Assembly (NCBI RefSeq): GCF_023159225.1
Contig: NC_063167.1
Location: forward strand, 75,003,298-75,067,297
DNA: 64,000 bases
Source: Perognathus longimembris pacificus
Taxonomy: Eukaryota; Chordata; Mammalia; Rodentia; Heteromyidae
Reading direction: 5' to 3'
The position numbers and the translations under genes are program-made. This document shows positions 50,738-61,512 of the stretch, one piece after another; within the stretch, counting starts at the first letter, position 1; every line of letters begins with the position of its first letter. Below the pieces are notes generated by a model. That model was not told the DNA's origin, ran no database searches, and worked only from the letters and a program-made list of their open reading frames with translations.

Positions 50738-53020
50738 GATTAACATATAAAAAGTTGAAATTGCAAGAATATAGACCCTTTCAATGCAAAGTAAGAAAGC
50801 AAATCTGTGTATAGCCCCCCTCCCCTGAACCTGTCCTATACAGTTTAACCTCTTCAATTGTTTAATAAACCTAAGCAATAAACCTTCCTTCCTCATGTGC
50901 AGTTCCACTAAGCTAGTCTCAAGAAACAGATCTCGTGAAACTTCTTTGATATTTGTATAACTTTTACTTTTGAACTTTTATGGAAAGAAAACACTAAACT
51001 TTCAATATAATTACAGTACATTTAAATAAAAGTAATTGCCTAGTTTACAAGAAAAATTACTTAGAAAAATACCACCAGAGTTAAACAAAAAAAGGAGAAA
51101 GTATGACTGAATGAATGGCTGGAAGTTATACCTCAGCAATATTAATTCCTCATTATTGCCTGGCATGGGAAAAAGCCAGCTACTTGCCTTCAATTATCAG
51201 CAGAAATACTTTCTCAAAATAGGTAAGAGGAACAGATAGGGTATGAGGTAGCTGTGGCCATTGTTAAATCACTTTCCTCATACAAACAGAGCCAAGTGTA
51301 GTCCAATTGTGATTCCTTTGCAACACAATTAATTTGTTCTTATTTTTCTCCATGCCCCAATGAAAAGCCAAATCATTGAAAGACAGAACTTTCACACGGT
51401 TGGAAAACTCAATCCTTAAAAGTAAAACAAACAACAATGAAAACATGGTAGAGGAACCCACAGACACCTATATTGTAACAGGTACTGAAAAGTAGCTTTT
51501 GCAAAAAAAAAAAAAAAAAAAAAAAGCAGGACTCAACCTGGAGTCAAGAAAAGCTTGTCATCCTAGCCTCCATTTTTTCATTCCTCTTTGCTCTGAGTCC
51601 TCATGCAGCCACCTTGGAGCCCAGGACAGATAACAGACTGATTACAGAGAGAAGTGGCACAAAGTGCCCTAACAAAATGACCAGCAGTCTCCCCTCCACA
51701 GAGCACTCACCCCCAACCTAGGTCTGTCCAGATTGCTTCCTTATAGCTTGACAGTGTCCACAACTTTCCCTAGAATTCCCTTCCCAAACCTGGAGGAAAT
51801 AATGACCAACTAAGCCACACCCCTGCTCTGATTCTCTCTCTAAACCTAACATTCATTCCTGTGTGTACCCCAAGAGGATGGCATGAAGTGCTTGCATTTC
51901 GTCTTCCCAGGGCATATCTGTGCCCCATAATAAATTTGCTTTTTCTGCCCTTTGCCATGACTTGTCTTTTTCTTTAGGGTGTTGGGCTCAGAGTGGCCAA
52001 ACTTGACATGCAGAATTCCTGGAGTTTGGGTATAGGACCTGAAACTGGTTTCACAATCCCCACAGTTCAAGTTTAGGATGGCTTCAATAGCAGAGCTGAG
52101 TATTGCTTCTGAAAAGGGGCTTCCAGAAGTCATCGTGTCTGAACTCTCCCTTTCCGGATGAAGAACACAAAGCCCAAAGAGGAGGCAGTGGGGCAAGAAA
52201 GCCAACAGCAGTGCTGTGTGCAACTAGTTCTAAGCCACTGCCCCTCCCCACCTCTCCAGCCCTTCTGATGTGAGTGCACAGTGTCTCTTGGGAGGGGACT
52301 GCTGTCACCAGCAGACAGGACAATTGGAATGGACCAGCTATCTTCATAAAGGTCACATTGCCAAGGAGAAAATGGCCAGCACCCACCTGCCTCTGTTCTA
52401 CCAACTCCTGCCAAATCCCAATCCAGCAATTCTCAGAAGTCCCTGACTCAAGTCACCTGACTCAGATCTGGTGTCAGCACTGGCCAGTAGGCCTCCCAGC
52501 TCATATTAAGACCAAGCAGTTGGGGCCAGGCCACTGTTTGTCGTAAGTCAAGGCTCTTGCTACCTGAGGTCTTCTCTGTCCTTTATAGTAGTGAGGTAGC
52601 CTACAGCTCCAGCCCTGAGATATCTCAACTGTGGAGGCTGGGAATCCACATATCCCACGCCAGTGCCAGACCTCTCAGGGCTGTGCACCCCTTTCTTTTC
52701 TTCTAGAAGATGCAGCTTGTTGAAGGTTCCTGCCCATGCAGGAAGGGACACCCTTGGCTTCCAGCAATAAATATGACTGTGTAAAATTCTGAATTACGAG
52801 AAGCATGTGGACGGCGGTTCCCCATCATCTCCCTGCCAGGACACCTAAGACAACAATGCTCACAGAACATGACCCCTTCTCAAAGGCATCTGAGGTCTGG
52901 CAAAAGTGTTAACAACAGCTTGTAGCCAGTGAGACCATTAGCAGCCGATTACATAGAGATGGTTGGTGGACTACACACGTCCCAGAACACTGGGGCTTGA
53001 TTGCACTCTGTTTTTGTTGT

Positions 53021-53253
53021 TGTTGTTTGTAGGGCTTGAACTCAGGACCTCAGTGCTGTCCCTGAGCCTCATTTGTGCTTAAGGCTAGCACTCTACCACT
53101 TGAGCCACAGACACTACTTCCAGTTTTTGAGTGCTTAATTGGAGATAAGGGTCGAAAACGGATTTTCCATCCAGGCTGGCTTTGAACTGCGATCCTCAGA
53201 TCTCAGCCTCCTGAGTAGCTAGGATTAGAGGTGTGAGCCACCAGTACCCAGCT
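53021..53253 (-). repeat. Type B SINE
   Basis: Antisense copy close to the ZP-end exon (53450). Confidence 0.88.
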
Positions 53254-53449
53254 CTAATTTTTTAAAGAAGAGTCTGTTTGCAAATGTGTCAGTGCTACCT
53301 CAGCCACAGCATCCCTTGAAGGACTAGCTGAAGAAAGGACTCCTTGGGCAAAGGAGTCTCTTCTAAAGCTACTAATGGACTTTTCTTTTTCACTAAAATC
53401 AGATTGACAGCATCCAATTTTCTTGCCAGCACCTGTCAGCCAAACACAC

Positions 53450-53567
53450 CTTTATATTCTGCTTGGTGGATCACTGCCAGGGGCCTGGTGAATGTCTTCT
53501 TATTCTGCATCATGGCCCAGATCATGGCGGCGTCTAGTGAGGTGCAGGCTTCATCGGGAGGCACGCA
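53450..53567 (-). CDS. TGFBR3: TGFBR3 coding exon, end of ZP domain
   Basis: A 118-bp exon (39 codons plus one base, entering phase 0 and leaving phase 1). The acceptor CTCTGCAG precedes 53567 and the donor GTGTGT begins at 53449. It starts CVPPDEACTSLDAAMIWAMM, which gives the last two cysteines of the ZP region. It then runs through NKKTFTRPLAVIHQAEYK into the juxtamembrane stalk. The final G is the first base of a split Glu codon completed at 46335. Confidence 0.97.
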
Positions 53568-54084
53568 CTGCAGAGGCAGATCAAGGCAGTTGGGGTCATG
53601 CAAAAGTGCCTCCCCCAGCCCAGGCCCAACTATTGTCTGAGGGCCCCTTATCAGACAGCTCACAGCTGCTTAACCACAGGAAAACAGGAGATTTGCATGC
53701 TTCTCAAGGAACCCTAAATTATCAGGGAGATAGAGTGGCAGGTCCACTGTATTTTCAGCTGTACTGAAAGATGCAAAATCTATTGGACAGCTTATAAATC
53801 GTATCCTCCCATCCCCGCTTTCCCACAAAACAACTAGAAGTTTTAGAGTTAGTTTGAAAAGTAGAGAAATGATATGAGTAATGGCCCTTCACCAGGCTGG
53901 CCTTATAGAAATGGTTTGTGATAACATTTATGACCAATGTGATTATGGTAACTTCACATATTGAGTTATGAAGGTGACAGATGTTATGTTTGTTCTTCAA
54001 AAAGATAATCATGTTGTCAGGTTTGTTTTGATTTATTTTAATTTTTAATGTTCCACAAAAATGAAGCTTTCTAGGATCGTCTTT

Positions 54085-54170
54085 TCTTTTCCTGTGTTAG
54101 GGATTTAACTCTAGCATGCCAAGCACTAAATGTGTGCTTGGCCTCTGAGTAACACCCCCACCCAGATTAG
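54085..54170 (-). repeat. ID-like fragment
   Basis: Antisense tRNA-like unit with TTAGGGATTTAACTCTAGCA. Confidence 0.5.
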
Positions 54171-54308
54171 CAGAAAATGCAGATCCTAGGTACCTTAAAA
54201 CTACCTCGTCTAGTTATTTAAATTCTCAAACTTAGGCCTGGAGTTTACTATATCTGAAAAAAAAGTATGATCATACTTCAATACTTTTCCCTTAAAAATA
54301 AATTTCAT

Positions 54309-54340
54309 AATTGCTTCTCAACCTTTTGGCTAAGATGCAA
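54309..54340 (+). pseudogene. U2 snRNA 5' fragment (truncated retrocopy)
   Basis: About 31 bases reading ATTGCTTCTCAACCTTTTGG then CTAAGATGCAA match the first ~30 bases of U2 snRNA with about three substitutions and one inserted base. After that the similarity stops. Such 5'-only snRNA copies are known in mammalian genomes. I see no convincing A-tail or target duplication. Confidence 0.7.
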
Positions 54341-54623
54341 ATAATTTTCTTCCCTTGTCTATGCTCATTCAGCAAGTAACACTAAAACTGACCAACCATT
54401 TGAAAAGTTTACCGCAAGGCGTTCCCCCAAAGGTCATTGTTTCAGTTCTCCTCATCACAGGGGAGTAAGATGTGAGGATTTATTATTATCAGGCTGCTCC
54501 AGGCACATACAAACCCAAACACAGATTAGAAGACAACTGTAAACCAGGTATGGTAGTGCAGACAAGTAATCCCAGCACGTAGGAGGTTAAAGGCCAGAGC
54601 AGAGAGGATCAAGAGTTTGAGAG

Positions 54624-54747
54624 TGGCATGTTGTTTTGATTATTCATGAATTCTGTGATCTTTCACTATGATTTATGCATCTGGGTTCAGGGTTGATAGA
54701 GGCCATTCAGTTTAGGTGTTAAATTCAGTCATGATGGGATGTGATTT
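54624..54747 (-). other. 124-bp 3' partner of the U6 chimera, origin unknown
   Basis: This lies between the end of the U6 copy and the second target-site duplication, so it entered together with U6. On the minus strand it begins AAATCACATCCC and ends ACAACATGCCAC without a clear A-tail. U6 chimeras are a known LINE-mediated template-switch product, in which the 3' partner is usually an L1 or a cellular RNA. I do not recognise this partner, and it does not resemble the L1 3' end at about 17000 in this window. Confidence 0.6.
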
Positions 54748-54854
54748 AAAAATATGGAGCCCTTCACAAATTTGCCTGTCTTCTCTGCCCAGAGACTGTG
54801 TTAATCTTCTCTGTATAGATCCAATTTTAGAATACGTGCTGCTGAAGTGAGCAC
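54748..54854 (-). pseudogene. U6 snRNA retropseudogene, full length
   Basis: Read on the minus strand from 54854, the sequence starts GTGCTCACTTCAGCAGCAC, passes CTAAAATTGGA and ATACAGAGAAGATTA, and ends GGCTCCATATTTTT. It is 107 bases long, the length of U6 snRNA. The 5' two thirds are well preserved and the 3' third has diverged. There is no proximal promoter context; it sits inside a SINE with a target duplication, so it is a retrocopy and not an active gene. It is joined directly at its 3' end to unrelated sequence (54624-54747). Confidence 0.92.
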
Positions 54855-56307
54855 GGATCAAGAGTTGGAGAGCAGGTCAAGTTAGACAGCCAGTTCAAAG
54901 CCAGCCAAAGTCAGATGCTGTCCCCAACACCAAGGCTGAGACTATAGCTCAACAGTTCTGTGCTCATCTCACATGCTCAAGGCTCTAGGTTTGATCTCTA
55001 GGACCAAAAAAGGGTGGGGTGGGGAGGGGTAGGGAGAAGACAATCTCATCAATTTTCAGAAAGAGAGGCACAAATACTGAAAAGGTTTGCATTTTCCTTT
55101 TCTACTCTATTTTACTCTTACTGTCTATTAGTTCTTTGGTTAAGTAAGAATCAGTGAAAGTGCCTCTTAGTGGGTGACTCCAAGCCAGACATTGAACTCT
55201 CTGGGCCTGTTTCAGCCTCAAAGGGCAGTGTGATCTTCAGGACCTCTCCTTTGGAAATTCTTAGGTTCTTTTTATTGTCACAGAAACACTCACAAGTCAC
55301 TAGAAATTTGGAAGTATTTCCTATAAACAAAACAAATGTATGTTTTCATATGTAGATGAATTAAAGAAATTAAAGAAATGGATGCCTAGGGGAGTAATCT
55401 TGTGGAAGGGATGCAGATCAGTGGTAGCCTATTTGATAGTGATGGTTTTCCTTCTACTTCTATAATATATTAAATGAGAGGATGCCATCTACATTATTAA
55501 TCATACAGCTTGAGTCTTTGTCTTTGAGACATTGATATGTATGCTAATCCAAGGATCCAAAAGTCAGTTTACACAGTGCTTGCTATTTATGGCATAAATG
55601 CACACAGGAAATTATATAGTTCCAGCGGGTCATGGACAAAGTGACAGCAGAAGATCCCTTTCACACACAAGGCTGAATCATGATGGAGGGATCATAACCG
55701 ACCCTCCAGAAAGCCTGCAGCAGCCATCCCAACAAGGTCAAAGGGTTCTGATTTCTGTTATGACAACAAAATGTACTGGGTGGATGCTGGGAGAGAAACA
55801 TAAGGCAAACACAATGAGCTGATATGAAACTGAGAAAAAGTAAAATATTTGTTAGTCTCCCTCCAGAATCCTCTGGAGACACATCAACCTTATCATTCAC
55901 ACAGAGAAGGTCAAAAAACAATCCAAATCTCAGTGGGGGCCTGGAAAAATTAATCCTCATACTGAGTTTTTCCTTTGGGCTTGCTGTAATTCTGGCACTG
56001 TAGACTATCCGATTGGCAGGGATAGAGCCAAGCTCTCCCTCAACGGAAAATAGTCCTGATTTATCACTTGTAAGGCACTATTAAGTAGCACATGTGGAAA
56101 GAAAAAAAATAAATAAAAGACCACACTGTCAGGATCTGTTCCCGAAGACTCTAGAAAGCTCACGGTTCCCAGCTCATATTGATTTTATTCCTTCAATCAG
56201 GCAGTACCCAAACCCAAAGCCTCTCTGAGGGGATTAAGCTTCCCTTCTAGGTCACTGCCTTCCCCCCAAATGTCAAGATAACCCAAATGGATTAGATGCC
56301 CACTAAC

Positions 56308-56607
56308 CTTAGGCAACTTCTGGGGTCCCTTGGCCTTCTTGGTGCACAGTGTCAGCTCACATTGCAAGAAGAGCAGGGACGTGTTGAACATGGGCTTGAA
56401 GACAAAGCTGAATCGTTTCTTATCCATCTGGGCTTGTGGGATGGGAAAGTGCACTCTTCTAGGACTATAGAATTTCACCGATTCATCTTTAGGACAGATG
56501 TTCTCAATAATAGTGTAATCAGACATCCTATCGGGGTTGGAATATGGAGAGATAAAGCAAGTTTGGATGGCAAATCCCAGTTCTTGGTCAGCCTTAGTGA
56601 CGGACAC
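56308..56607 (-). CDS. TGFBR3: TGFBR3 coding exon, core of ZP-C
   Basis: A 300-bp exon (100 codons, phase 0-0), the largest coding exon here. The acceptor TTTTGTAG precedes 56607 and the donor GTTAGT begins at 56307. It encodes VSVTKADQELGFAIQTCF, then ENICPKDESVKFYSP, MDKKRFSFVFK and QCELTLCTK, ending KLPK. These are the conserved betaglycan ZP-C strands, with four cysteines (QTC, NIC, QC, LC) for the module's disulfides. A further sequon is present in FNTSLLF. The reverse strand is also open for about 140 codons across this exon; that is a shadow, not a gene. Confidence 0.98.
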
Positions 56608-57885
56608 CTACAAAAGAATAGAAAAATCAATTCAGAAACAAGTGAGCATCCTACTTTGATTTTATGCATGGATACAGCACATAGCCCTTCAGATGAGACA
56701 GCACCCTATTTTCCTTAATTTCTTTCTAGCTTTCTAACTACAAAAGTGCCCATGCTCAATGAAGAAAGGCGAGATTTTTCCATTTGAATTTGAGATGGGA
56801 TGGCAACAGTGAATTGTTTACTTCAAATGCCCACCTGGAAGTTTCAAATGCCAGATGAACAAGTCTTTTTAACCTCCCATAAGTCCTCTGAGAGATAAAA
56901 TAAATAAATCAATAAAAGCATGCAGCACACCTAAGTGAATTTTCCAAAATAAATAAAACACTCACAGGCAAAGACCCTAAACATCATTAATTAAAGGCCA
57001 AGTATTTTTTTTAAATGCCTCAAGAGGCAGAGTACAGGCAGAGAAGACTGCAACAAACCAGAAAAATCCTAGAGCATTTTAGTAAAGCTACAAATGTGTC
57101 TTAAGTCTGACTCTGCCACTGAGGCAGAGCCTGCCTCTGGTGACACATGTCAGGGTCAGAGCAATCTAGCCCAGCTGCTCCCAGCACCAAACTCTCCCTT
57201 CATTCTTTTAAGCCCAGGGGTATTCTAAGGAAAATCGAATCTGGAAATGTTCCCAACCTATTCACACTTCCCCTCCTACAAAACATTTGAATGGGCCATG
57301 TCCAAATCTTATTAAGATTCTTTTCTTTCAAAAGAGGAAAGAGTGTTTGGCTAAGTATGAACAGCATTCAACACCGCCCCCCCCCCCCCCACCTTGCCCC
57401 TGAGTATCCTGAACTAAGCTAAAATCCCTGGAACAGTTTGGCTTTCCCATTTGGTGAGACATGGATCCATGCGGAACCTCCCCCACTCCCTTCTAGGTCT
57501 CATCCCTTAACTAAACTTAGGATCCAAATAAACCTAAACACTTTAGAATAGTCCTTACCCATAGGCCAAAAGCCCAAGAACCCTTGCGAGTAACATGGAA
57601 ATATAAACAGACTTTCCATTCTGAGACACGAGGGGAAATCCCAGCAACCGCCTGGAGCTGAGTCCACAACACACTACGAGGGAAGGTCTCTAGATGGCTA
57701 TCTACTGTGGGACACTGCACATGGCAGATGCAGAGGGATGCTCATGAAGATGATTATGATATTGTCACCTCGTGGTAACATTCTGCAACTATTTACCCCT
57801 CATTATCAGTTCAATATTTTCTGCTGATTAAATTAGTCATGGAATATATATATCCTACTCATAAAAAGTGTCCTTTAAGGGATGA

Positions 57886-58045
57886 GTATGGTGGTTCAAC
57901 CCAGTAATCCCAGTTACTCAAGAGACAGAGGCAGGAGGATAGTGGTTTGAGGCCAGCTTGGGCATAGTTAGTCCAAGACTCTTAGTACTAGTGTGGCTCA
58001 GCAAGTACAAGGACCAGAGTCCAACCCCTCTTAAAAACAAAAAAA
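57886..58045 (+). repeat. B1 or B1-dID-like SINE
   Basis: Sense copy with GTAATCCCAGTTACTCAAGA and GAGGCCAGCTTGGGC, then an ID-like remnant and A-rich tail. Confidence 0.72.
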
Positions 58046-58424
58046 TGTGCTTTAACATGAATGCAGAACCTACAAGTCAGAAATGTGTGACAATTCTTTT
58101 CTACTCTAAAATAATATTTATGTAAATATATATATGCAGACTGTCTAGAGTGTCCCAAAAAGTGGAAATATTATCCATGAATGGGCAGTAAATTGTAAAG
58201 CATTTATAGACCTTAGAGTGAGATAAATCCAAGGAAGTCACATGCTCTGTTCCTCACATGCACACTGAGACTCAGTTTCCCCACTTACAGAATGAAACAC
58301 TAAGGCATGCTCTCAAGGTGCAGTTATGGGGAGCATTAGTAAAGTAACAGGTACATGAAATAGTTTTCCCACTCTACTGTTATTTGTATGATTCTGGATC
58401 TGAATCTCTGGGGTTAGAACCCAG

Positions 58425-58620
58425 TGCAAATGGCTCAATGCCTGAAATCAAAACAGCTCAGGCAGGAAGGCATCTGAAACTCTTATCTCCAATTAGCCAG
58501 CAAAAAGCAAAAAGCAGAGCTGCAGTTTGAATAGTAAGAGCACCAGCCTTGAATGAAAAAGCTTAGGGGCAGCACCCAGGCCCTGAGTTCAAGCAACAGT
58601 TACTAGCACATACAAAAAAT
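58425..58620 (+). repeat. Type B SINE, head lost
   Basis: Keeps the spacer (CTCTTATCTCCAATTAGCCA) and the shared module; the 7SL-like head is mostly gone. Confidence 0.78.
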
Positions 58621-58834
58621 ACAAATAATTAAAAATCCTAGGGTTATAGGTTGTCAATGATTTATTAAGCTTTACTTAAACTAAGTAAACATTTCCCTAG
58701 GAGTCCAAACTCAGAATCCAATACCAAGTAGGGCTGGTTACTGTCCTCTATAGTAGAATGCTTACAGATTTTCTTTTGCAACTTAGCTATTTTAAACCAA
58801 CTTTATGGTTTTCTTTCTCTGTTCTTTTAATTTT

Positions 58835-58912
58835 GAGATGCTGGGGATTGTGCTCAAGACCTTGCATACACTAGGCAAATATTCTACTACTGTGCCACAT
58901 CTCCGGCTCTAA
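58835..58912 (-). repeat. ID-like fragment
   Basis: GATGCTGGGGATTGTGCTCA to GTGCCACATCTCCGGC, an antisense ID unit without tail. Confidence 0.65.
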
Positions 58913-59605
58913 ATCAACTTCTAAATTAAAGTTTATAACAGTTCATCCATCTCCCAACTCTCCTCAATGTTAGCAAGAAGATTTGGCCCAAATTTCTTAG
59001 TTGAATTTGGTACCAAAAAAAAACAGATGCTATGGAGAAGATCATAAGGATAAAAAAACAAAAGCTGGGGGCTGGGAGGAGCCTACCAAGCATACATTTC
59101 AAGTAAGCTAATACTGCAGGGCCAGGGGAATCCAAACTATGGGGGTAAAACACACAGCGAGATTAGTCTCCAATTAGCATAAGTCAGCAAACCATAAATT
59201 AGCAAATCCAGACACACATTTGGAAAAGAACAGACCGAAAGAAAGCAAAGTCCCTAAAATCCATAGCATGACAGGGAACCATTGACAAACTGCACAACCA
59301 CAATGGGGAAGCCTGGAAAGCCAGGAAAGCCAGAAGAATACAGCGATCTTGAATTAGAAAGACTTATGCTTAGAAAGAGCAGATAGAAAGCAGGGTGCTT
59401 TCCCCAGCAGAGCAAGGAAAGCATGCCCAAAGAAAGAGTAGCCCTCAGAGAAGAGGAGGAGCAGAATGAAAACACACCCCTGAGAGCTGGTAGGCTCTGT
59501 CCCAAAGCCAGTGCAGATGTAAGAGCTGTGTGTCTTCCCAGAACAGAAATACGTGCCTAGAAGTTACTTTTAACATATAGAGATGGCCCACTTTGGAGCT
59601 TGAGC

Positions 59606-59608
<3 letters not shown>

Positions 59609-59661
<53 letters not shown>
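59609..59661. repeat. (CA)n microsatellite
   Basis: Pure CA run in the TGFBR3 intron. Confidence 0.96.
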
Positions 59662-59663
<2 letters not shown>

Positions 59664-60421
59664 GAAGCAGAACACCAGCTTTCAGATTAGCACTTAAACT
59701 AGTTCAAACAATGGCAACTTCCCCAGAAACCAGAAGACAATAGTGCAGCTCCAACACTGCAGGCTGTGCCCAGGGAACAAGGAGGAGCTGACAGCCCAGT
59801 CCCATCAAGAGACCACTATTCTGTAGAACTCAGTCTGTGACACTTGCACAGGGAGCATGCTTTTCTCCCTTTTCAAATGTCACTTTGGAGCTAAATGACA
59901 ACTATATCCAGTGAAAAAGAACATGGGCTGTGGGAGAACTCAATTCTGTACTCACTCTGTGACCTTCGCTGCATCTGTACCTCCATTTTCATCCATTGGG
60001 CATCCATAAGATGGAGCTACTATTGCTCCCTTCTCATAAGACTGTTCCAGAATGTGAATTAATTACTTACAACTGTATTTGGCACATTGTTCCCAAGCAA
60101 TTCACATAAGCTGCTTACTATCTAATATTTTGTAGGCACCCTGGATTCATGCTATGCAGGATTATTATTGTTCAATATAGCGAATCATTTTAATACATTT
60201 ATACAGATATTTAGATAATGACATAGAAAAACAAATCTCAATGAGATGGGGTGGCACACAAAATTCCACTTAGAAGTGAATGCAATTTAAAAGATAATAT
60301 GTGAGACAGTTTGAAATGTTCCTTGGTTAACATTGTAACTACTGAGCTGCTGGTCCTCAAATGCTAAAGTAGGTGTAAGCAAGGCCTTAATTAGTAAAAT
60401 TCATACTTGACCTTTTTTTTC

Positions 60422-60655
60422 TTATTGTGCTGGTTCTCAGGCTTACCCTCAGGGCCTGGGTACTGTCTCTTTTTTTTGCTCAAGGCTAGCCTTCTACCAC
60501 TTGAGCCACAGCTCTATTTCTGGCTCTTATGGGTGGTTGATTGGAGATAAGAATCTCACAAACTTTCCTATCTGGGCTGGCTTTGAACCATGATCTGCAG
60601 ACTTTAGCCCCCTGAGCAGTTAAAATTACAGGCTCCAGCCACCAGCACCTAGTAG
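60422..60655 (-). repeat. Type B SINE
   Basis: Antisense copy ending 180 bp before the ZP-C start exon's donor side. Confidence 0.87.
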
Positions 60656-60838
60656 CTCTTAGCATTTTTAACATTCATCTACAAAATATTCTTTCTATTT
60701 ACTGTAATACCTTAAGTCCTGGTATTTCCTGCTGAAACCTGGAAGGATTTTCTGAGCCCAGACCTCAGCCAAAGACGTTGTCCCAAGAACTGTTAACTCA
60801 GCACTGATAGCCCACCAATATTACTACTCAGCTCTCAC

Positions 60839-60997
60839 CTCCACATAAATGTGTCCATTCTCTGCCACAGAGAAGACTCCCTGGGAGGGCACCAGAAACA
60901 GGTCAGTGTTATACAACTCCATGTTGAACGTGATGTTTTCATTGGGCGGGTCCTGGAAGCTACTGGGATTTCCCTGCTGCCCCAAGCTGCAATTAAC
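60839..60997 (-). CDS. TGFBR3: TGFBR3 coding exon, start of ZP-C
   Basis: A 159-bp exon (53 codons, phase 0-0) with acceptor TTTCCCAG before 60997 and donor GTGAGA from 60838. The product starts VNCSLGQQGNPSS and continues through ITFNMELYNTDLF to ENGHIYVE. This is the beginning of the ZP-C module of betaglycan, which contributes to ligand (inhibin and TGF-beta) binding. Two N-glycosylation sequons are visible, NCS and NIT. The intron separating it from the upstream exon is only 374 bp, and a type A SINE fills more than half of it. Confidence 0.97.
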
Positions 60998-61071
60998 CTG
61001 GGAAAAAAATCCCCAAGCAAAGATAAATCACAGGCACATGAAGAACAAATGCTTTGCCTTTAGCATACGAT

Positions 61072-61275
61072 TTTTGTTTTGTTTTGTCAGTTCTGGGGTT
61101 TGAACTCAGAGCCTGAGCACTGACCTTGACTTCTTTTTGTTCAAGGCTAGCACTCTACTACTTGAGCAACCAGTGCCACTTCTGGCCTTTTCTGCTTATG
61201 TGGTTCTGAGGAATGGAACCCAGAGCTTCATGCATGCTAGGCAAGCATGCTACCGCTAAGCAGCATTCCCAACCT
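61072..61275 (-). repeat. Type A SINE in the 374-bp TGFBR3 intron
   Basis: A diverged copy flanked by TTAGCATAC repeats (about 61059 and 61276). It accounts for more than half of this short intron. Confidence 0.88.
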
Positions 61276-61371
61276 CTTAGCATACAATTTTGTCTTCTCA
61301 CAGTCCCTGATGAAAACAACCAAGGGTCAACCACCCTTTCCACAAACTACCTACTGAAACCAAACACATAC

Positions 61372-61512
61372 CATCCAAACTTCAGGTCTGCTGAAGACAG
61401 GAGCTTCTCCTTCATCCATATCTGCTGGAAATCCATTATCACCAGACTCTAAATCCTCATAGCCATCTGGCCAGCCACTACTATCTCCAGGGAGTGGAAC
61501 CTGTATCACAAC
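61372..61512 (-). CDS. TGFBR3: TGFBR3 coding exon, glycosaminoglycan-attachment segment
   Basis: A 141-bp exon (47 codons, phase 0 at both ends) with acceptor TTTTAG before 61512 and donor GTATGT from 61371. It begins VVIQVPLPGD and ends VFSRPEVWM. It carries two Ser-Gly pairs in acidic surroundings, SSGW and LESGDNG. In betaglycan these are the known attachment serines for heparan and chondroitin sulfate chains (about residues 535 and 546), so both sites are intact here. The segment links the two halves of the ZP domain in the extracellular region. The last residues, EVWM, look less conserved than the rest. Confidence 0.97.

Larger units (their letters stand above)
46336..53449 (-). other. 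TGFBR3 intron (phase 1), 7.1 kb
   Basis: Relatively repeat-poor, with type B SINEs at 49388-49575 and 53021-53253, a long GGA-rich tract at 50518-50737 and an A-run at 51500-51525. The blocks 46336-49387 and 51526-53020 contain no repeat or gene I recognise; short open frames there lack homology and splice context. Confidence 0.9.
54541..55012 (+). repeat. B1-dID-like SINE interrupted by the U6 chimera
   Basis: The 5' part (54541-54623) is B1-like, with AGTAATCCCAGCACGTAGGA. It resumes at 54873 with AGTTCAAAGCCAGCC and is followed from 54940 by an ID-like unit containing GGCTCTAGGTTTGATCTC. B1 followed by ID is the B1-dID layout. The element is broken at 54623 by a 231-bp insertion flanked by 18-bp repeats: GGATCAAGAGTTTGAGAG at 54606-54623 and GGATCAAGAGTTGGAGAG at 54855-54872. 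Confidence 0.8.
53568..56307 (-). other. TGFBR3 intron (phase 0), 2.7 kb
   Basis: Holds an ID-like fragment, a truncated U2 copy and a B1-dID element split by a U6 chimera, all between 54085 and 55012. Nothing recognised in 53568-54084 or 55013-56307. Confidence 0.9.
56608..60838 (-). other. TGFBR3 intron (phase 0), 4.2 kb
   Basis: Holds a poly-C run at 57376-57393, a B1/B1-dID-like SINE near 57886-58045, a degraded type B SINE at 58425-58620, an ID-like fragment at 58835-58912, a (CA)n tract at 59609-59661 and a type B SINE at 60422-60655. Nothing recognised in 56608-57370 or 59662-60421. Confidence 0.9.

Noticed and set aside
50470..50908. Leu-rich and Gly/Glu-rich open frames
   Set aside because: Translations of the GGA/TCC tract only.
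54748..54854. Active U6 snRNA gene
   Set aside because: It is diverged in its 3' third and sits within a target-duplicated insertion in a SINE; no TATA or PSE-like element at the proper upstream spacing.
56296..56718. 140-codon open frame on the plus strand
   Set aside because: Antisense shadow of the conserved ZP-C exon.
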